DNA from: Serpentinicella alkaliphila
GTDB lineage: Bacteria; Bacillota; Clostridia; Peptostreptococcales; Natronincolaceae
NCBI RefSeq assembly: GCF_018141405.1
Contig: NZ_CP058648.1
Coordinates: forward strand, 1,875,001-1,939,000
Length of the DNA: 64,000 nt
Direction of reading: 5' to 3'
The position numbers and the translations under genes are program-made. Shown one piece after another: positions 62,828 through 64,000 of the stretch (position 1 is its first letter; every line of letters starts with the position of its first letter). The notes under the pieces were generated by a model, which ran no database searches, had not been told where the DNA came from, and saw nothing but the letters and a program-made list of their open reading frames with translations.

Positions 62828-63523
62828 ATGGAGCATTTTTTATATGACAAGGATGTCCAATGTCCATTGTGTAGGAATAAATTTAAAACGAAAAAAGTTA
62901 GGACAAGGTTTTTGAAAGTCGTTAAAAGAGATGATGACTTTTGTGTTACATATAAGGATATTAATCCAATATACTATCATATTTTTACTTGTCCAGAGTG
63001 TGGCTATAGCTCCTCAGAGAGTGAATTTAATAATTTAAGTAAAATAGGGAAAGAAATATTGGAAAAAAGTATTAGAGGCAAGTGGAGTAAAAGGGACTTT
63101 GGTGGAATTAGAGGACATAGGGAGGCTGAAGAAGTGTACAAGCTAGCTATACTCAATGGACAGCTAATGAAAAAACCAAAGGGATATATAGGGGGGTTGT
63201 GTTTAAAGCTAGCTTGGATTTATAGAGAGCAAAATGATAAAAGAGAATTTGCATTTTTAAAATATGCCTTAGACCTTTTGGAAGATGCTTATCAAAATGA
63301 ACGATTCCCGATTGCGAGCTTAGATGAAGTTAATCTAGCCTATCTAATAGGAGAACTGAGTAGAAGGTTGGGAGACCCAAAAAAATCTGTTGTTTGGTAT
63401 TCTAAGGCTTTAGATAACCCTGATATTAGAAGACATAGACTTCTACAGATTAGGGCTAGGGAGCAATGGAGCTTAGCAAGGGAACAATATAAATCACATA
63501 AGGAAATGAAACAAAATGCCTAA
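62828..63523 (+). CDS. DUF2225 family protein
   Basis: A 231-residue protein of the DUF2225 type. The N-terminus has two metal-type Cys pairs, Cys12/Cys15 (QCPLCRN) and Cys55/Cys58 (TCPECGY). The middle and end are helical and TPR-like (EAEEVYKLAILNGQLMKKPK, DEVNLAYLIGELSRRLGD). Function is not known. It starts at ATG after AAAGAGGAGG and overlaps the methyltransferase start by 8 bp. Confidence 0.88.
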   Translation: MEHFLYDKDVQCPLCRNKFKTKKVRTRFLKVVKRDDDFCVTYKDINPIYYHIFTCPECGYSSSESEFNNLSKIGKEILEKSIRGKWSKRDFGGIRGHREAEEVYKLAILNGQLMKKPKGYIGGLCLKLAWIYREQNDKREFAFLKYALDLLEDAYQNERFPIASLDEVNLAYLIGELSRRLGDPKKSVVWYSKALDNPDIRRHRLLQIRAREQWSLAREQYKSHKEMKQNA

Positions 63524-64000
63524 CATTTACTATAGTAATTTAAACATTTCGAATATGAACTTATGGTTAGCCTCTTGTAGTGAAGGGGTTATTTCTATAG
63601 GGTTAAATGAAAAAAAGGAAGATTTTATTAAAGATTCTAATAAGCATTTTAGGGAGTATACGCTTAAGGAAGATTCTTTAGCAAATAAAGAGGTGGCTAT
63701 ACAGCTTGAGGAATATTTTATGGGCAGAAGAAAAGAATTTTCATTCCCAGTTATACTCAAAGGCACTGATTTTCAGAAAAAAGTATGGGCTGAATTAATG
63801 AAGGTCCCATTTGGACAAATTGCTACATATAAAGATATAGCTCTTAGGATAGAAAATGAAAAGGCAACTAGAGCTGTAGGTATGGCAAATAATAAAAATA
63901 GACTGCCGATTGTAGTTCCATGTCATAGAATTATTGGTTCAAACGGTGCCCTTGTAGGGTATGCTGGAGGTATCGAGATAAAAAAACAATTATTGGCCAT
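63516..64000 (+). CDS. ogt: methylated-DNA-[protein]-cysteine S-methyltransferase, incomplete at window edge
   Basis: The gene runs off the right edge, so 161 residues are visible. The N-terminal domain reads MPNIYYSNLNISNMNLWLAS. The C-terminal part has FQKKVWAELMKVPFGQIATY, then the acceptor Cys136 in VVPCHRIIGSNGALVGYAGG. It removes alkyl groups from O6 of guanine by a suicidal transfer to Cys136. It overlaps the DUF2225 gene by 8 bp, so both are translated from one message. Only the last few residues should be outside the window. Confidence 0.93.
   Translation, partial: MPNIYYSNLNISNMNLWLASCSEGVISIGLNEKKEDFIKDSNKHFREYTLKEDSLANKEVAIQLEEYFMGRRKEFSFPVILKGTDFQKKVWAELMKVPFGQIATYKDIALRIENEKATRAVGMANNKNRLPIVVPCHRIIGSNGALVGYAGGIEIKKQLLA

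Overview
The window is AT-rich, with short intergenic gaps, strong GGAGG-type ribosome binding sites and frequent TTG/GTG starts. It carries several endospore-associated genes: the cotJA-cotJB-cotJC cluster, a YtfJ/GerW-type germination protein, and a 60-codon-class small protein family common in spore formers. It also has a Ku/LigD-type end-joining operon, a VanW protein and an FtsA-like actin-family protein. Together these point to a low-GC, spore-forming Firmicute of class Clostridia. The genus is not certain; an Alkaliphilus-like or related lineage would fit. No rRNA, tRNA or CRISPR array was seen.

Layout. 1-5.2 kb is eroding DNA: the tail of a YeiH-type transporter, an IS1634/IS4-like element with 16-bp inverted repeats and a 6-bp target duplication, and two genes each broken by a single lesion. 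5.5-9.9 kb carries DUF2200, a polysaccharide deacetylase, and a three-gene ABC-2 export operon. 9.9-13.4 kb (minus strand) is an operon of an amidinohydrolase, Ku, an ATP-dependent DNA ligase and a LigD-type polymerase. 13.5-19.3 kb (plus strand) is a nine-gene housekeeping run ending with mnmA. A threonine-synthase-like enzyme and a membrane metallophosphoesterase follow.

21.6-25.7 kb (minus strand) is a MacB-like ABC system whose middle gene is a large membrane-anchored CARD-like repeat protein. cotJABC lies at 25.9-27.0 kb. The 27-36.2 kb stretch is an accessory island. It holds two IS1182-type transposase remnants, an intact ABC-2 exporter with a divergent DesK/LuxR-type two-component system, a wrecked histidine kinase, a small Cys-rich protein, and a second, ruined cotJC copy.

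36.4-50.3 kb is ordered chromosome: GerW/YtfJ with a DUF2953-like protein, PrsW, an MltG-like domain protein, a Cys-less bacilliredoxin homologue, signal peptidase I, a CBS protein, a nucleoside kinase, DUF456, a Lon-like AAA protease, Kbl, and a PAS-GGDEF-EAL protein. 50.4-57 kb has a remnant gene, an alpha/beta hydrolase with a frameshifted TetR regulator behind a clear promoter-operator, and an RND efflux pair. 57-64 kb has DUF503, endonuclease III, a long FtsA-like protein, a VCBS-like protein, a VanW protein, DUF2225 and the start of an Ogt-type methyltransferase.

How it fits together. Several modules are complete on sight: end joining (Ku + ligase + polymerase), ABC-2 export with its two-component regulator, the MacB/CARD-like system, the CotJ coat module and the RND pump. 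At least eight loci are broken (three transposase loci, the GyrI-like gene, the 153-codon gene, the histidine kinase, cotJC copy 2, tetR). The broken loci cluster in the first 5 kb and in the 27-36 kb island. All calls were made by eye from motifs; no database search was run.
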